Assembly (NCBI RefSeq): GCF_900142845.1
Contig: NZ_FSRU01000002.1
Span: 3,534,001 to 3,598,000, forward strand
Reading direction: 5' to 3'
DNA from: Paraburkholderia phenazinium
GTDB taxonomy: Bacteria > Pseudomonadota > Gammaproteobacteria > Burkholderiales > Burkholderiaceae
DNA: 64,000 nucleotides
Made by a program: the position numbers and the translations under genes. The notes below the pieces were generated by a model that saw nothing but the letters and a program-made list of their open reading frames with translations, was not told the origin of the DNA and searched no databases. Each line of letters opens with the position of its first letter. Position 1 is the stretch's first letter. This document shows positions 49,036-61,400 of this stretch, in pieces.

Positions 49036-49992
49036 ATGTCGAACGATGCTGAAACCCTGCGCGAGACCGTCCTCAGCACCCGCAGCCTGCGCTATCTGCA
49101 TGAAATCGAAGTGCACGGCGGCGTGCGGGCGGCGGCGGACGCGTTATCGATCAACGGTTCGGTCATCAGCCGCCAGGTGGCGCAGCTTGAACGCGTGCAT
49201 GGCGTGGCATTGCTCGAACGGCGTGGCCGGCGCGTGAGCCTCACGGAAATCGGCATGAGCCTCGTCGAGCACTTCCGTGACAGTGCGCGGCGCGACGCCG
49301 AGATGCTCGCGCAACTGGAGGACTACCGGGGCTTGCGGCGCGGGCGGCTCGAGATCGGCATTGGCGAGGGTTTCGTCGAGAAGCTGCTCGCCACCGTGCT
49401 CGAGGCTTTCAGCCTGCAATTCCCGGACATTGTGGTGGAACTGCGCGGCGGGGCGACCTCCGAAATCATTGCCATGGTCCGCAACGACGAAGTCGATCTT
49501 GGCCTGTGCGCGGGCGGCAGCAGCGACCCGGCGATTCGCGCGCGGACCTTTCGCGCCGCGCCGCTCTGCGCGCTGGTGAGCCCGCAGCATGCGCTGGCGG
49601 GCGAACGGCGAATCCGCGTCGAACAATTGGCTAACCACCGGCTGATCTTCATGCCGGCGCGCTTTGGCGTGCAGCAGTATCTGGACTCGCTGATCCGGGC
49701 GGAGCGGCTGAATTTGACGCCGGCGTATCGCTGCGACCTGTTCTCGGCGGCGCAGGCGATCGCGGCTGCGGGGCTGGGCGTCGCGTTCATGTCGACCGAT
49801 GCCGCGCGGCAGTATCTGGATGCCGGAAAACTGGTCCCGCTAGAAATCGATCATCCGATTGCGCGGGAATTCGGCAGCCAGGCGATACGGCGGGTGGGGC
49901 GTCGCTTGTCGCCTGCTGCGGAATTCCTTTGGACGGAATTGATCAAGGAAATGCAGAAGCGCTGGGTGGCGACGGGAGCGAAGGCGGGGTAG
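49036..49992 (+). CDS. LysR-family transcriptional regulator
   Basis: A regulator of 318 residues with an N-terminal winged helix-turn-helix (RYLHEIEVHGGVRAAADALSINGSVISRQVAQLERVHGVALLERRGRRV) and a periplasmic-binding-like effector domain (LEIGIGEGFVEKLL to the end). The ATG before SNDAETLR is preferred to one at 49006, which would place the dyad inside the gene. It is divergent from the M20 amidohydrolase gene and probably controls it and the transporter. Confidence 0.9.
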   Translation: MSNDAETLRETVLSTRSLRYLHEIEVHGGVRAAADALSINGSVISRQVAQLERVHGVALLERRGRRVSLTEIGMSLVEHFRDSARRDAEMLAQLEDYRGLRRGRLEIGIGEGFVEKLLATVLEAFSLQFPDIVVELRGGATSEIIAMVRNDEVDLGLCAGGSSDPAIRARTFRAAPLCALVSPQHALAGERRIRVEQLANHRLIFMPARFGVQQYLDSLIRAERLNLTPAYRCDLFSAAQAIAAAGLGVAFMSTDAARQYLDAGKLVPLEIDHPIAREFGSQAIRRVGRRLSPAAEFLWTELIKEMQKRWVATGAKAG

Positions 49993-50317
49993 AGGGCGAT
50001 ATTGAGTGATGTGCGTGATTATGTTCGACAAGGCCAGGTCGTGCAGTTTGTCGCGCAAACGTTTTACATACCGTGAAAATGGCGGTATTGCGTCATAAAT
50101 CACCGGAAAGGCTGCTGATTTAAAAGATGCATTCAAATCACCCGATTTTCGTAATTAAATCGAAAGAAAAGGTATTCCAATAAATTACTAAAGATTTCTT
50201 CCGGTCTGCCGACATTCGTATTAAGAAAGCGAAGCCTGGTCCGACCTGACGCTACGGGCTCGCATAAAACCAACGCTACGAGTGAGCCCGCGAACGCGAA
50301 AGCGGCGGGATTGTTGC
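49993..50317. other. AT-richer upstream region of the TPS/CDI locus
   Basis: About 325 bases, clearly lower in GC than flanking genes (AT-rich between about 50090 and 50215), with no gene. A stem CGGGCTC/GAGCCCG (50255-50261 with 50284-50290) lies just before the first short gene. The composition suits an imported or H-NS-type silenced promoter region; no specific promoter was assigned. Confidence 0.5.
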
Positions 50318-50614
50318 ATGACCGCCCAGCACCCACTCTGGCGCGCGAGTCACGGGGATTCGCGCGCCATTCAACTTTGCCTCTGCCTGATTCAGACCTT
50401 ACCGCTTGCGGCACAAGCGGCCGGGATTGTCACGCATGACGGAGCCGCGATCACCGTTTCAAATGCCGCCAACCGCAGGCAAGCCGTCAATAGCACGCTT
50501 GCGATCTCCGGCGTTTTGAATAACTCATATAGCGGCTTCAGTTTTAATGCATTTGGCATAAACAAAATAACTCCGGCATTAATAGCCGATAGCAGCACCG
50601 GAACAACGCAATGA
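50318..50614 (+). CDS. Short exported protein resembling a truncated TPS-domain start
   Basis: A 98-residue product with a signal peptide (hydrophobic CLCLIQTLPLAAQAA). The mature part begins AGIVTHDGAAITVSNAANRRQAVN and reads on to GVLNNSYSGFSFNAFGI. That resembles the first ~50 residues of a secreted hemagglutinin TPS domain (usually AGIV...T.V......QTVNI...GVS.NTYS.FNV). It stops where the beta-helix would go on, so it looks truncated. The TGA overlaps the tpsB start (ATGA), so it is translated with tpsB. It could be a relic of a second TpsA gene or a small secreted partner. Start: ATG, or a GTG at 50282. Confidence 0.55.
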   Translation: MTAQHPLWRASHGDSRAIQLCLCLIQTLPLAAQAAGIVTHDGAAITVSNAANRRQAVNSTLAISGVLNNSYSGFSFNAFGINKITPALIADSSTGTTQ

Positions 50615-52443
50615 AGAAGAACAAATCAGGCGGGATTGCACGGTCGTCGGAAGCGACCCGCAAATTCCTGGGTGCAGGTGATGCGCGCCGGACCACGTGG
50701 GGTCGGGTTTGGGTCGTATGCGCCGCGTTGGTGACGCTCTCGCACGTGGGCGTTGCGCACGCGCAAGCCGCCGATTCGCTCGGCGAACAGGAGCAGCGTC
50801 GCCGGGCACAGGACCAGGCCGCGCAGCGCGAACGCGCGCTCAATGCACCGAACGTCGAGCTTCAACCTGCCGGGCGTCCCGAGGTTGACGACGGCAAGGT
50901 GCCGGTCGAATCACCGTGCTTCAGGCTCGACTCGCTCACGCTCGAGGTGCCGCCGGGCTTGAGCCCCATCGTCGAGGCTGCCGGGGCACGCGCGCTGTCG
51001 CCCAATCCTCTGTTCCCTGGCGAATTGATGTTCGCCAACGACTATCTGCAGCGCTATCGCGGCCAGTGTATCGGGCGCGAGGGACTCAACCTGATCGTGC
51101 ATCGCGTGTTGGCGCGTGTCATCGAGAAAGGTTATTCGACGACACGCGTCGTCGTTGCACAGCAGGATCTGTCCACCGGCAAGCTGAAGCTCGAACTGAT
51201 TCCGGGTGTCATCAGCGCGATCCGCTTCGCCGACCCGTCGACGTACGGTACATGGCGCAATGCGTTTCCGACCGGTCCTGGGGACCTGCTGAATCTGCGC
51301 AGCCTCGAGCAAGGTCTCGAGCAGATGAAGCGCGTGGCGAACCAGGACGTCGACATGCAGATCGTGCCGGGGCCCTCGGCCGGCGAAAGCGACGTCGTGA
51401 TCGCAGTCAAGCGCCAGAAGCCGTGGGCGCTGGCCTTGAGCGCCGACGACAGCGGCCTGAAATCCACCGGCCGGTATCAGGGGACGGTGACCCTTGCGAT
51501 CGACAACCCGCTCGGGCTGTCCGACATTTTCAACATCAGCTACAACCACGACATCGATGGGCATCCCGGGCAATACGGCACGCACGGCAGCAGTGCCGAT
51601 TACTCGATTCCCTGGGGCAACTGGACCTTCACCGCGACGGCGAGCCAGTACGACTATCACGAGCAGATTGCCGGTGCCTTCAGCACGCTGGTGTCGAGCG
51701 GCAAGTCGGAGACCTTCGACGTCAAGACGGAGTACCAGTTCTATCGCAATCAGGTACAGAAAAATTCGCTCGAATTCCGTGTGGGCAAGTACTTCAGCGA
51801 AGCGTTCGTCGACGGCACGGAACTCGGTGTCCAGCATCGCGACAACAGCTTTGCGGAGATCGGCTGGGAGCACAAGCACTACTTCGGGGCCGCGCAGCTG
51901 GACAGTACGCTCACATACCGCTGGGGCGTCCCCTGGTTGGGTGCGCAGCCCGATTTTCCGGGTGTGGGTGGCGGTACGCCAACCTACTACTACCACATCG
52001 AAACGCTCAACGCGACGCTGAACGTGCCATTCGCGATCGCCGGTTTGCCGCTGCGCTACACGGCGACAGTGAGTGCGCAGAACTCGCCGAGTCTGCTCTA
52101 TTCGACCGAGTATTTCTCGATCGGCGGTCGCTACACGGTACGCGGCTTTGACGGCAACACGCTGCTCGCTGCGGAGAAGGGCGCCTTCATGCGCAACGAT
52201 CTGGAGTTGCCGATCCTGCGAACGGGGCAGGCCTTGTACGTGGGTCTCGACGGAGGTGAAGTCTTCGGTCCCGAAGCGCACAACCTGCTGGGCCGGCGCC
52301 TCGCCGGCGCGGTGATCGGCCTGCGCGGCAATCTCTATCAGCGCGTCAGCTACGACGCTTTTATCGGCGGCCCGTTGTACCAGCCCGCCGGCTTCCCGAA
52401 CCACTGGCCAGTGGCGGGCTTCAGCGTGAGTTTCCTGCTATGA
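50611..52443 (+). CDS. cdiB: Two-partner-secretion outer-membrane transporter (TpsB/CdiB)
   Basis: A 610-residue Omp85-type transporter: long signal peptide ending VAHA, a periplasmic linker with two POTRA domains (about 95-260; CFRLDSLTLEVP and LKLELIPGVISAIRF), then a 16-strand barrel. The conserved VRGF of loop 6 is in YTVRGFDG. The C terminus ends in alternating hydrophobic residues and F-L-L. It should export the TpsA protein through the outer membrane. Stop overlaps the tpsA start (ATGA), so stoichiometry is coupled. Confidence 0.93.
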   Translation: MKKNKSGGIARSSEATRKFLGAGDARRTTWGRVWVVCAALVTLSHVGVAHAQAADSLGEQEQRRRAQDQAAQRERALNAPNVELQPAGRPEVDDGKVPVESPCFRLDSLTLEVPPGLSPIVEAAGARALSPNPLFPGELMFANDYLQRYRGQCIGREGLNLIVHRVLARVIEKGYSTTRVVVAQQDLSTGKLKLELIPGVISAIRFADPSTYGTWRNAFPTGPGDLLNLRSLEQGLEQMKRVANQDVDMQIVPGPSAGESDVVIAVKRQKPWALALSADDSGLKSTGRYQGTVTLAIDNPLGLSDIFNISYNHDIDGHPGQYGTHGSSADYSIPWGNWTFTATASQYDYHEQIAGAFSTLVSSGKSETFDVKTEYQFYRNQVQKNSLEFRVGKYFSEAFVDGTELGVQHRDNSFAEIGWEHKHYFGAAQLDSTLTYRWGVPWLGAQPDFPGVGGGTPTYYYHIETLNATLNVPFAIAGLPLRYTATVSAQNSPSLLYSTEYFSIGGRYTVRGFDGNTLLAAEKGAFMRNDLELPILRTGQALYVGLDGGEVFGPEAHNLLGRRLAGAVIGLRGNLYQRVSYDAFIGGPLYQPAGFPNHWPVAGFSVSFLL

Positions 52444-55400
52444 ACAAGCATATCTATCGGGTTATTTTCAACGCAGCCCGTGGTCTCTGGACGGCTGTGC
52501 AGGAAACCGCAACGGGCTCCGGAAAGGGGCGTTCGGTCGGCACGCCTCGCCGCACCCGGCTGATGCGCGCGGCTGCGGCCTCGATCGACATGCTGTCGAT
52601 GCGGCACATGGCATTTGCCGCGCTGTGCGCGCTCGGCATGCAACCGGTACTGGTCGAAGCCCAGGTCGTCACGGCACCTGGATCGGGTAGCCGGCCGATC
52701 GTCGGCGTAACCGCGAACGGCTTGCCGATCGTCCAGATCGCCACGCCGAACGGCGCGGGCGTCTCGAACAACCCGTACACGCAGTACAACGTCGGTTCGC
52801 AAGGCCTGATCCTGAATAACTCGCCTGGCAATGTGCAGACCCAGCTGGGCGGGTACGTGACCGGCAACCCGAACCTTGGCGCCGGAAGCGCGCGCGTCAT
52901 CGTGAATCAGGTGGTGGGTGGCAATGCGAGCCAGTTGCTGGGCTACAGCGAAGTGGCGGGCCAGAAGGCCGATGTGGTGATCGCCAACCCGGCTGGCATT
53001 TACTGTAACGGTTGCGGGTTTATCAATACGAGCCGCGGCGTCCTGACGACGGGCACGCCGGTCTTCGGCGGAACGGGTAGCCTGGATGCGTTTCACGTGA
53101 CGGGTGGCCAGATCCAGATCGGCCCGGCGGGGCTCAACGGAAGCAACGTTGACGAGGTGGACCTGATCGCGCGCAGCGTGGCCGTCAACGGCAAGCTCTG
53201 GGCGGGGCAGTCGCTGAACGTCGTGACGGGCAACAACGACGTGCGGTATGGCGACCTGGGCGCGCAATCGCTCGGCGCGGACGGCAACAGTCCGGCGGTG
53301 GCGATCGACGTCGCGCAGCTCGGCGGCATGTACGCCGGCAAGATCATGCTGGTGGGGACGGACGCGGGCGTCGGCGTCAACAGCGCCGGCACGATCGCGG
53401 CGCAATCCGGCGACGTGTCGATCAGCAGCCAGGGCAAGGTGACGCTGTCGGGTACGACGGGCGCGAACGGCAATGTGTCGATCGCCGCGGCGGGTGATGT
53501 GTCGAACAGCGGTTCCGTCTATGCGACGCAGAATGCGACGTTGAACAGCCAGGGGCAGGTGAGCAACAGCGGCACGGTGGCCGCGCTCGGCAACACGACC
53601 GTCACGGGCGCGAGTATCAATTCGGGCGGTTCGCTCGGTGCCGGTATTGATGCGAACGGCAACGTCACGGGAAGCGGCAGCCTCGCGGTGACTGGCGCCG
53701 GCAGCGTGAGCGCTACGGGTCAGCAGATGGCTGGCGGCAATCTCGCGCTCTCGGGCAGCAGTCTGAACATGACTGGCGCGCAAACGCTCGCAACGGGCAA
53801 TGCGTCCCTGACGGCAACGGGCGCCGGCGGCGACACCGGCAACATCGTGCATACGGGCGGGTCGCTGCAGGCGGGCGGCAGTCTGAGCGTCAATGCCGCG
53901 GGGACCGTCACGAACGATCAGGGGCAGGTCGGCGCTACACAATTGAGCGTGACGGCGGGCAGCATCTCGAATCGCAGCGGCACGCTGTCGCAAACCGGTG
54001 CGGGCAACACGACGCTGGCTGCCTCGGGGGCGTTCGACAATACCGGTGGCACGGTCACGACGAACGCGCAAAACACGGCGATCCGCACGGGTAGCCTGAC
54101 CAACGCGAGCGGCACGATCAGTCAGTCGGGCACGGGTGCGCTGAATGTCCAGACCGGCGCGCTCGACAACAGCAGCGGCAGCATCGCCACGAACGGCGTC
54201 GCGACGATCGCGGCGACCGGCCTCAAAAACGGCTCCGGCTCGATCACGTCGGCGCAGGCGCTCACTGTGGCGTCGAACGGCGACATCGACAACACGGCGG
54301 GCCGGCTCGAAGCGGCCGGCGCGGTGAACGTCTCGGGCGCGAACGTGCAGAACACGGCCGGGCGCATCGTATCGGATAACGGTGATGGTCTCACGCTCAC
54401 GGCGAGCGGGCAGATCACGAATGCGGCGGGCACGACCGCGCAGGGTGCGACGGGTGGTGTGATCGGCGGCAACGGTAATGCGACGATCGACGCGGCAACG
54501 CTCGCCAACAGCGGGACGGTCACGGCCGCGCAGAATCTGGGCGTGACGACTTCGGGAGCGCTCAACGACAACGGCGGCTCGATGAGCGGCGCGACGCTCG
54601 AGGCGAACGCAGGGTCGCTGACGAACGCGAACGGCACGATCAGCGCGGATACCGTGTCGCTTACCGCGCCGCAGCTCGACAACAGCGGCGGCAAGATCAC
54701 GGCGAACCAGATCAGTCTGAGCGCCACCAGCCTGACGAACCAGAACGGCACGCTTACCCAGCTCGGCTCGGGGGTAATGGGCGTGAATGTCAGCGGCACG
54801 CTCGACAATTCGGGCGGCGGTGTGATCCAGACCAACAGCACCGACCTGACGCTTGCGCCGTCGACGTTGAACAACAGCGGCGGCACGATCACGCATGCGG
54901 GGACCGGCACGCTGACGATCGATGCGGGCAATGGCACGGGGGCGCTGACGAACGTTGGCGGCAAGATCGTGACGAACGGTCTGGCGAACCTGTCGGCCGG
55001 CAGCATGGACGATACCGGTGGCGCGATCACCGGACAGGGCGGATTGAATGCGACGGTTGCCGGGGCGTTGAACAACACCAACGGACAGCTTGAATCGAGC
55101 GCCGATCTGAGCATCGCAAGCGGCGGCGCCATTACGAATGCCAACGGCACGATCGCTGCGTCGGGCAATAACACGGTGCAGGCCGCGTCGCTCGCGAACG
55201 GCGGAAGCATCACGGCTGGGGGGAATCTCAACGCCACTGTCACCGGCACGCTCGACAACGGCAACGGGACGCTGAGCGCACAGACGGTCACTGCGAACGC
55301 CGCGTCGCTCACGAACGCGAACGGGACCATCAGCGCCGACACGGTGTCCTTAACCGCGCCGCAGCTCGACAACAGTGGCGGGAAGATCACGACGAACCAG

Positions 55401-58400
55401 CTCGCGCTCACCGCCACGAACCTGACAAACGAAGGCGGATCGATCACGCAGCTCGGCAGCGGGACGATGGCGCTTGGCGTCAGCGGCACACTCGACAACT
55501 CGAACGGTGGTTCGATCCAGACCAACAGCACGGACCTGACGCTTGCGCCGTCGACGTTGAACAACGACGGCGGCACGATCACGCACGCAGGTACGGGCAC
55601 GCTGACGATCGACCCGCACAACGGCGCGGGGTCGATGACGAACGTCGGTGGCAAGATCGTGACGAATGGTCTGGCGAACCTGACGGCCGGCACCGTGGAC
55701 GACACCGGCGGCACGATCACCGGACAGGCCGGATTGAATGCGACGGTTGCGGGTGCGTTGAACAACACGGGTGGGCAGCTTGAGTCGAATGGAAACCTGA
55801 GCGTCGCAAGCGGCTCGGCTATCACCAACACGAACGGCACGATCGCCGCGTCGGGCAATAACACGGTGCAGGCCGCGTCGCTCACGAACGGCGGCAGCAT
55901 CACCGCCGGACAGGCTCTCGACGCCACTGTCAGCGGCACGCTCGACAACGCAAGCGGGACCTTGAGCGGTCAGACGATCACCGCGGACGCGGCGTCGTTC
56001 ACGAACGCGAACGGCGTGGTGAGCGGCAATGCGGTATCGATGGCGATTGCGCAGCTCAACAACAATAACGGCCGGATCACCACGAACCAGCTTGGTGTTA
56101 CTGCAACGAACCTGACGAACGAAGGTGGCTCGATTACTCAGCTCGGCACCGGGGTGATGGGGCTCGGCGTGAGCGGCACGCTCGACAACTCGAACGGCGG
56201 CGTGCTCCAGAGCAATAGCACGGACCTGACGCTCGCGCCGTCGACGTTGAACAACAACGGCGGCACGATCACGCATGCCGGCACCGGCACGCTGACGATC
56301 GACCCGCACAACGGCAGCGGATCGCTGACGAACGTCGGCGGCAGCATCGTGACCAATGGTCAGGCCGTGGTGTCGGTCGGCAGTCTCGACAACACCAGGG
56401 GCAAGCTGGCTGCGCAGGGTCTCCTAACCGCCACCGTTCAGGGCATGCTGAACAACACGAACGGGCGGCTGTCATCGGGCACCGGGCTCACCGCCAGCAG
56501 CAGCGGCGAGCTGCTCAATGCCGGGGGCGTTATCGGCGCGGGCGGTGCGGCGACAGGCAGCACGCTGAGCCTCACCGCCTCGTCTATCGACAACTCGGGC
56601 GGGGCGATCACCAACCTCGGCAATGGTGCAACGACGCTCAACGGCGGTAACGGGATTACCAACAGCAATGCCGGTGGCGCGTCCGGCATGGGCTCGATCA
56701 GCGGTAACGGCAATGTGACGCTGAACGCGACGTCCCTCTCGAACACGCAGGGCGGCCAGCTGAGCGGTGCGAACCTGCAGATCAACGCCGGCAATCTGGA
56801 CAACACCGGTGGTGAAATCGGCAATGTCGCGAACGTGACGGGAGACGTCGGGATCACGACGGGCACGCTGAGCGACATGAGCGGCCAGATCAACGCGTCC
56901 CGGAATCTGTCCGTCACCGCCAATACACTCGCGAACGGCGGCACGTACAGCGCGGTCAACGATCTTTCGCTGAATCTGCAAGGGGACTTCACCACCTCGC
57001 CGAGCTACAGCTTCAGTGCGGGCCACAATCTGACCTTCACGCTGCCCGGCATGTTCAGCAACGGCGGTGTGCTGTCGGCTGTGAACGGCCTCACGATCAG
57101 CGCGAGCGATATCGAAAACTCCGGGGCGTTGGGTGCCGGCGGTCTGCTGACCACACACTCGAACACGCTGACCAATACGGGCACGATCGTGGGCGGCAGC
57201 GTGTCGCTCAATGCCACACAAACCCTGTCGAATCTCGGCCCGAGCGCGCTGATCGGTGCAACGGACAGCGCGGGTACGCTCGAGCTGCTCGCACCGGACA
57301 TCGAGAACCGGGACGACACGACCGCGACCGACACGCAGGCGACGACCGCGATCTACGGACTTGGCAACGTCGTCCTCGCCGGCGGCAAGGACGCGAATGG
57401 CAATTACATCGACGCTAATCTGATCCACAACCAGTCCGCGCTGATCCAGTCGCAAGGCAACATGGAGCTCGACGCGAACCAGGTGACGAACACCCGGCGC
57501 GTGATGACCACGACCGGCTTCACGTCGTCGGTCGATCCGGCGCTGCTGACGAGCCTCGGCATCAGCCTGTCTGGGTGTACCGCGATCAACATTGCTGCGT
57601 GCTCCGGTCAGAACGTGGGCTGGACCACTCCGGATAACCCGGCCTTCCTGACCATGATTGGCGGTGTGTACACGGTGCCGCCCAACGGCGGCCAGTGGAA
57701 CAGCGGCTATCAGTACACGACCTATACGGGTACCGCGGTCGCCAACACGATCGCGTCCATCAGTCCGGAATCGCAGATCATCGTGGGCGGCAACCTGAAC
57801 GCGTCGTCGGTCGGGACGTTCCAGAACTACTGGAGCGCGGTCGCAGCAACCGGCAACATCGCCGCGCCAGCCACCCTCGACCAGAACAGCTGGCAAGGCC
57901 AGACGGCGCCGCAGGTGCAGGTCACCTACTCGGGCGAATATCACTACAACAACTACGACAACAGCGAGCACGACTGGCAACTGCCGTTCGGCGATGCTCC
58001 CTTTGTCGGCTCCAATCCCGGCGGATACACCCAGGCGGCGCCAGCCGACGTCCGTACGTACGCGTTGCCAGGTTATGAATCCAGCTTCACGGCGGGCGGC
58101 ACGCTCAGCGGCACGGGCGTGACAATCGACAATACGGCGGGCAACGCGGGCGTCACGCCGCTCGGCCTTCTGCCCGGCCAGACCGTATCGGGCACGGGAG
58201 CCGGTTCCGTGAGCGGCTCGATCGGCGCGCATGACGTGGGCGTGATTGGCATGGGTGAGGTGAGCGGATCGCTCTTCACCGGCGGTGGCGTCGCTGGGGG
58301 TTTCGTGGCGGTCCGGGGCGGCGAGATACTCAACAGCGGCCTCGCGAACTTCAACAACCCGATCATTGCGGCTGCGACGGCCGTCAAGGTGCTCAACAAC

Positions 58401-61400
58401 ATCACGGTGCCCACCGGCGGACTCTTCAGTCCGGATACGGCGCCGAACGCGCCGTATCTGGTCGAGACGAACCCGGCCTTCACGAGCCAGCAGCAGTTTC
58501 TCTCGAGCAATTACTACTTCCAGCAACTGGGCATGAACCCCAGCCAGATTCAGGAGCGGCTGGGCGACGGGTTCTACGAGCAGCAGCTCGTGCAGAACCA
58601 GATCCTGTCGATGACCGGGAAATCGGTGCTCACGAACTATGCGGACACGCAGGACGAGTACGAGGCATTGATGACATCGGGCGCCCAGCTCGCGAAGTCG
58701 CTCGATCTGGCGCCCGGTACCGGCCTGTCGCCCGCGCAGGTGGCACAACTGACGAGCAACGTGGTCATCATGCAGACGCAGATCGTCGACGGGCAGTCGG
58801 TGCTCGTGCCGGTGGTCTATCTGGCGCAGGCGAGCCAGGAGAACATGGCTAACGGTCCGGTGATCGCGGCGACGAACATCGATCTGCAGAACGCACAATC
58901 GGTCACCAACAGCGGCACGATTTCGGCGACGAACAGCTTCGCCGTCAGCGCACAAAGCATCGACAGTTCGTTCGGGACGTTGCAAAGCGGTGGGCAGATG
59001 TCGCTTGTGACGACAGGCGACGTGAACCTGACGTCGGCGACCGTCAACGCCGGTAGCCTCGCGCTGCAGGCCGGGGGCAACCTGGTGCTGAACACGGCGG
59101 CGAACACGCTGAACCAGGTAAGCGCCAGCGGCGCGACGCGTGTGACGACGACGCTCGGGCCGACGGCGAGCATCAACGTAGCGGGCAACGCGGCGATCGT
59201 GACCGGTGGCAACTTCGTGCAGGACGCGGGCAACCTGAATGTGGGCGGTGCGCTCGGCATGAGTATCGGCGGCAACTGGACGCTTGGCGCCCAGCAGACC
59301 GGCGAGACAAAGGTGGTGGCGCTTGCGAACGGCGTGTCTGACACGAGCATCGTGAGCGACGTGGGCAGCGGCGTGAAGGTGGGCGGCTTGTCTTCGATCA
59401 TGGTGGGCGGCGATCTCACGGCGACCGGCGCGAACATCAGCCTGGGCGGTGGCGGAGCAGTTGAGGCTGCCGGCAACGTGACGCTGCAGGCGGCGACTGC
59501 GACCTCGACCGTCGACGCCAACAGTTCCGGTAGCGACCATCACGGCAGCTACTCGTCGACGCTGCACACTTCCGACGACGCGGTAACGGGCACGACGCTC
59601 AATAGCGGCGACAGTCTTGCCATCGTGTCGGGCAAGGACATCAACGTGGTGGGCAGCACGGTCTCGCTCGACAAGGGCAACGCGCTATTGATGGCGGCAG
59701 GCAGCGTCAATGTCGGCGCCACGACGGAGACGCATGTCTCGGACAGCTACCAGACCGGTAGCCACAGCGGCGTCGCGAGCCACACGAGTGCGGTCGATCA
59801 GGTCGACCAGACCGCGACGTACGCCGATGGCAGCACGATCTCGGCCGATGGGGTGACGGTCGTGTCCGGCAAGGACATCAACGTGACAGGCAGCAGTATC
59901 GTCGGTACCAACAGCGTCGCACTCGCCGCGCAGGGCAACGTCAATATTCTTGCCGCAACGGATACCTATCAGGATTCCGAATATCACGACGTCAAGCATT
60001 CGGGGCTGTCGGGAAGCGGCGGCATTGGCTTTAGCGTCGGCTCCAGCGAGCAGAAGGATCAGTACGACACGAATTCCGTCACCCAGAGCCAGTCGCGCAG
60101 TGCGGTGGGTAGCGTGGCAGGTAATGTATCGATCGCCGCCGGCAAGGATGTCCATATCGGCGGCAGCGACATCGTCGCTGGCCAGGCGGCGAATGACACC
60201 ACCGGTGCGACGGGCAACATCAGCATTCAGGCGCAGAACATCACGATTGACCCGAGTCAGGACACCTCGCAGGCGCAGGACCAGCAGAGCTCGCGCTCCA
60301 GCGGCTTCACGGTCGCGGTGACCGGCACGCCGCTCGATACCGCGCGCAATCTGCAGTCGGCTGGATCGTCGGGCAATGCTTACCAGCGCAGCACAGGCAT
60401 TGCCACCGAACTGGGCGCCAGCGCACTCGATACGCCGTCGATTTCGTTATCCTATGGAAGCAGTAAAAGCTCCAGCACGACCGACGTGTCCAGCATAAGC
60501 AACGCGGGCAGCACGATCCGGGGGGCCGGCAATGTGACTCTGACGGCAACCGGTGGCGCGCTGAAGGACGCGAACGGCAATCCGCTGGACGGGGATATCA
60601 CCGTCACGGGTTCGACGATCACGGCGGGAGCGGCGGCCACGTTCGAAGCCAACCGCAACGTGACCTTCCAGGCGTCCACGAATCAGACGCAACAGAGCAC
60701 GCAGTCGAGCAGCTCCAGCATGGGGATTTCGTTGGCGGCGCCGAGTCTGGGGGACGCGGTGCGCTGGATTTCCGGTGGAGCGAACAGCGGCGGTGTTGGC
60801 CCGTCGCCCTACAACGCAAGCAGCAGTAGCGCGAATGGCAATTCGTCCACGACGCAGCAAACCGCGACGGTAGTCACCGGCAACAGCGTGGTGGTGAAAA
60901 GCACAACGGGCGATATCAATGTCATCGGCTCGGGTATCAGCGGCAACCAGGCCGTCAGCCTGATCGCGTCTCAAGGCGCAATCAACGTGTTGGCCGGCAC
61001 CGATGCGAACACCGACTATCAGGAGTCCAGCAGTCATCAGATCGGCGACCTGGGCAGTAATGGCACGGGAACCGGCTTTAGCGTTGGTGTGGCTAGCAGT
61101 CACTCTGTACAGGACACCAACGCGCAGACACAAAGCACGATTCGCAGCCAGATCGTGAGCAAGAACGGCGACGTGACGCTCAGCGCGAACCAGGACGTCA
61201 CCGTGCAGGGTTCCGACCTGTCTGCCGGTAAAGACCTGACGCTGATCGGCAAAGACCTGAACCTCGATCCGGGCAACGATGCGACGCAAAGCAGCGCCAG
61301 TCAGAGTTCGAGCCAGTTCGGCGTGACGTTGGCGCTGGGCGGCACGGTGGGCAACGCGGTAGCCACCGTCAATCAGGCGATGACGACGCAGTCGAGTGAC

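Noticed and set aside
52350..54896. Long minus-strand frame opposite cdiA and the end of tpsB
   Set aside because: It is the antisense of repeated Gly/Asn/Thr codons; composition is dominated by Arg/Ala and it crosses two real genes.
54614..56480. CRISPR-like or insertion-sequence explanation for the repeats
   Set aside because: The repeats are 690-bp, in frame and coding, without spacers, terminal repeats or a transposase.
56472..59567. 1031-codon minus-strand frame opposite cdiA
   Set aside because: High-GC antisense shadow of the repeats with no domain and no start signal.
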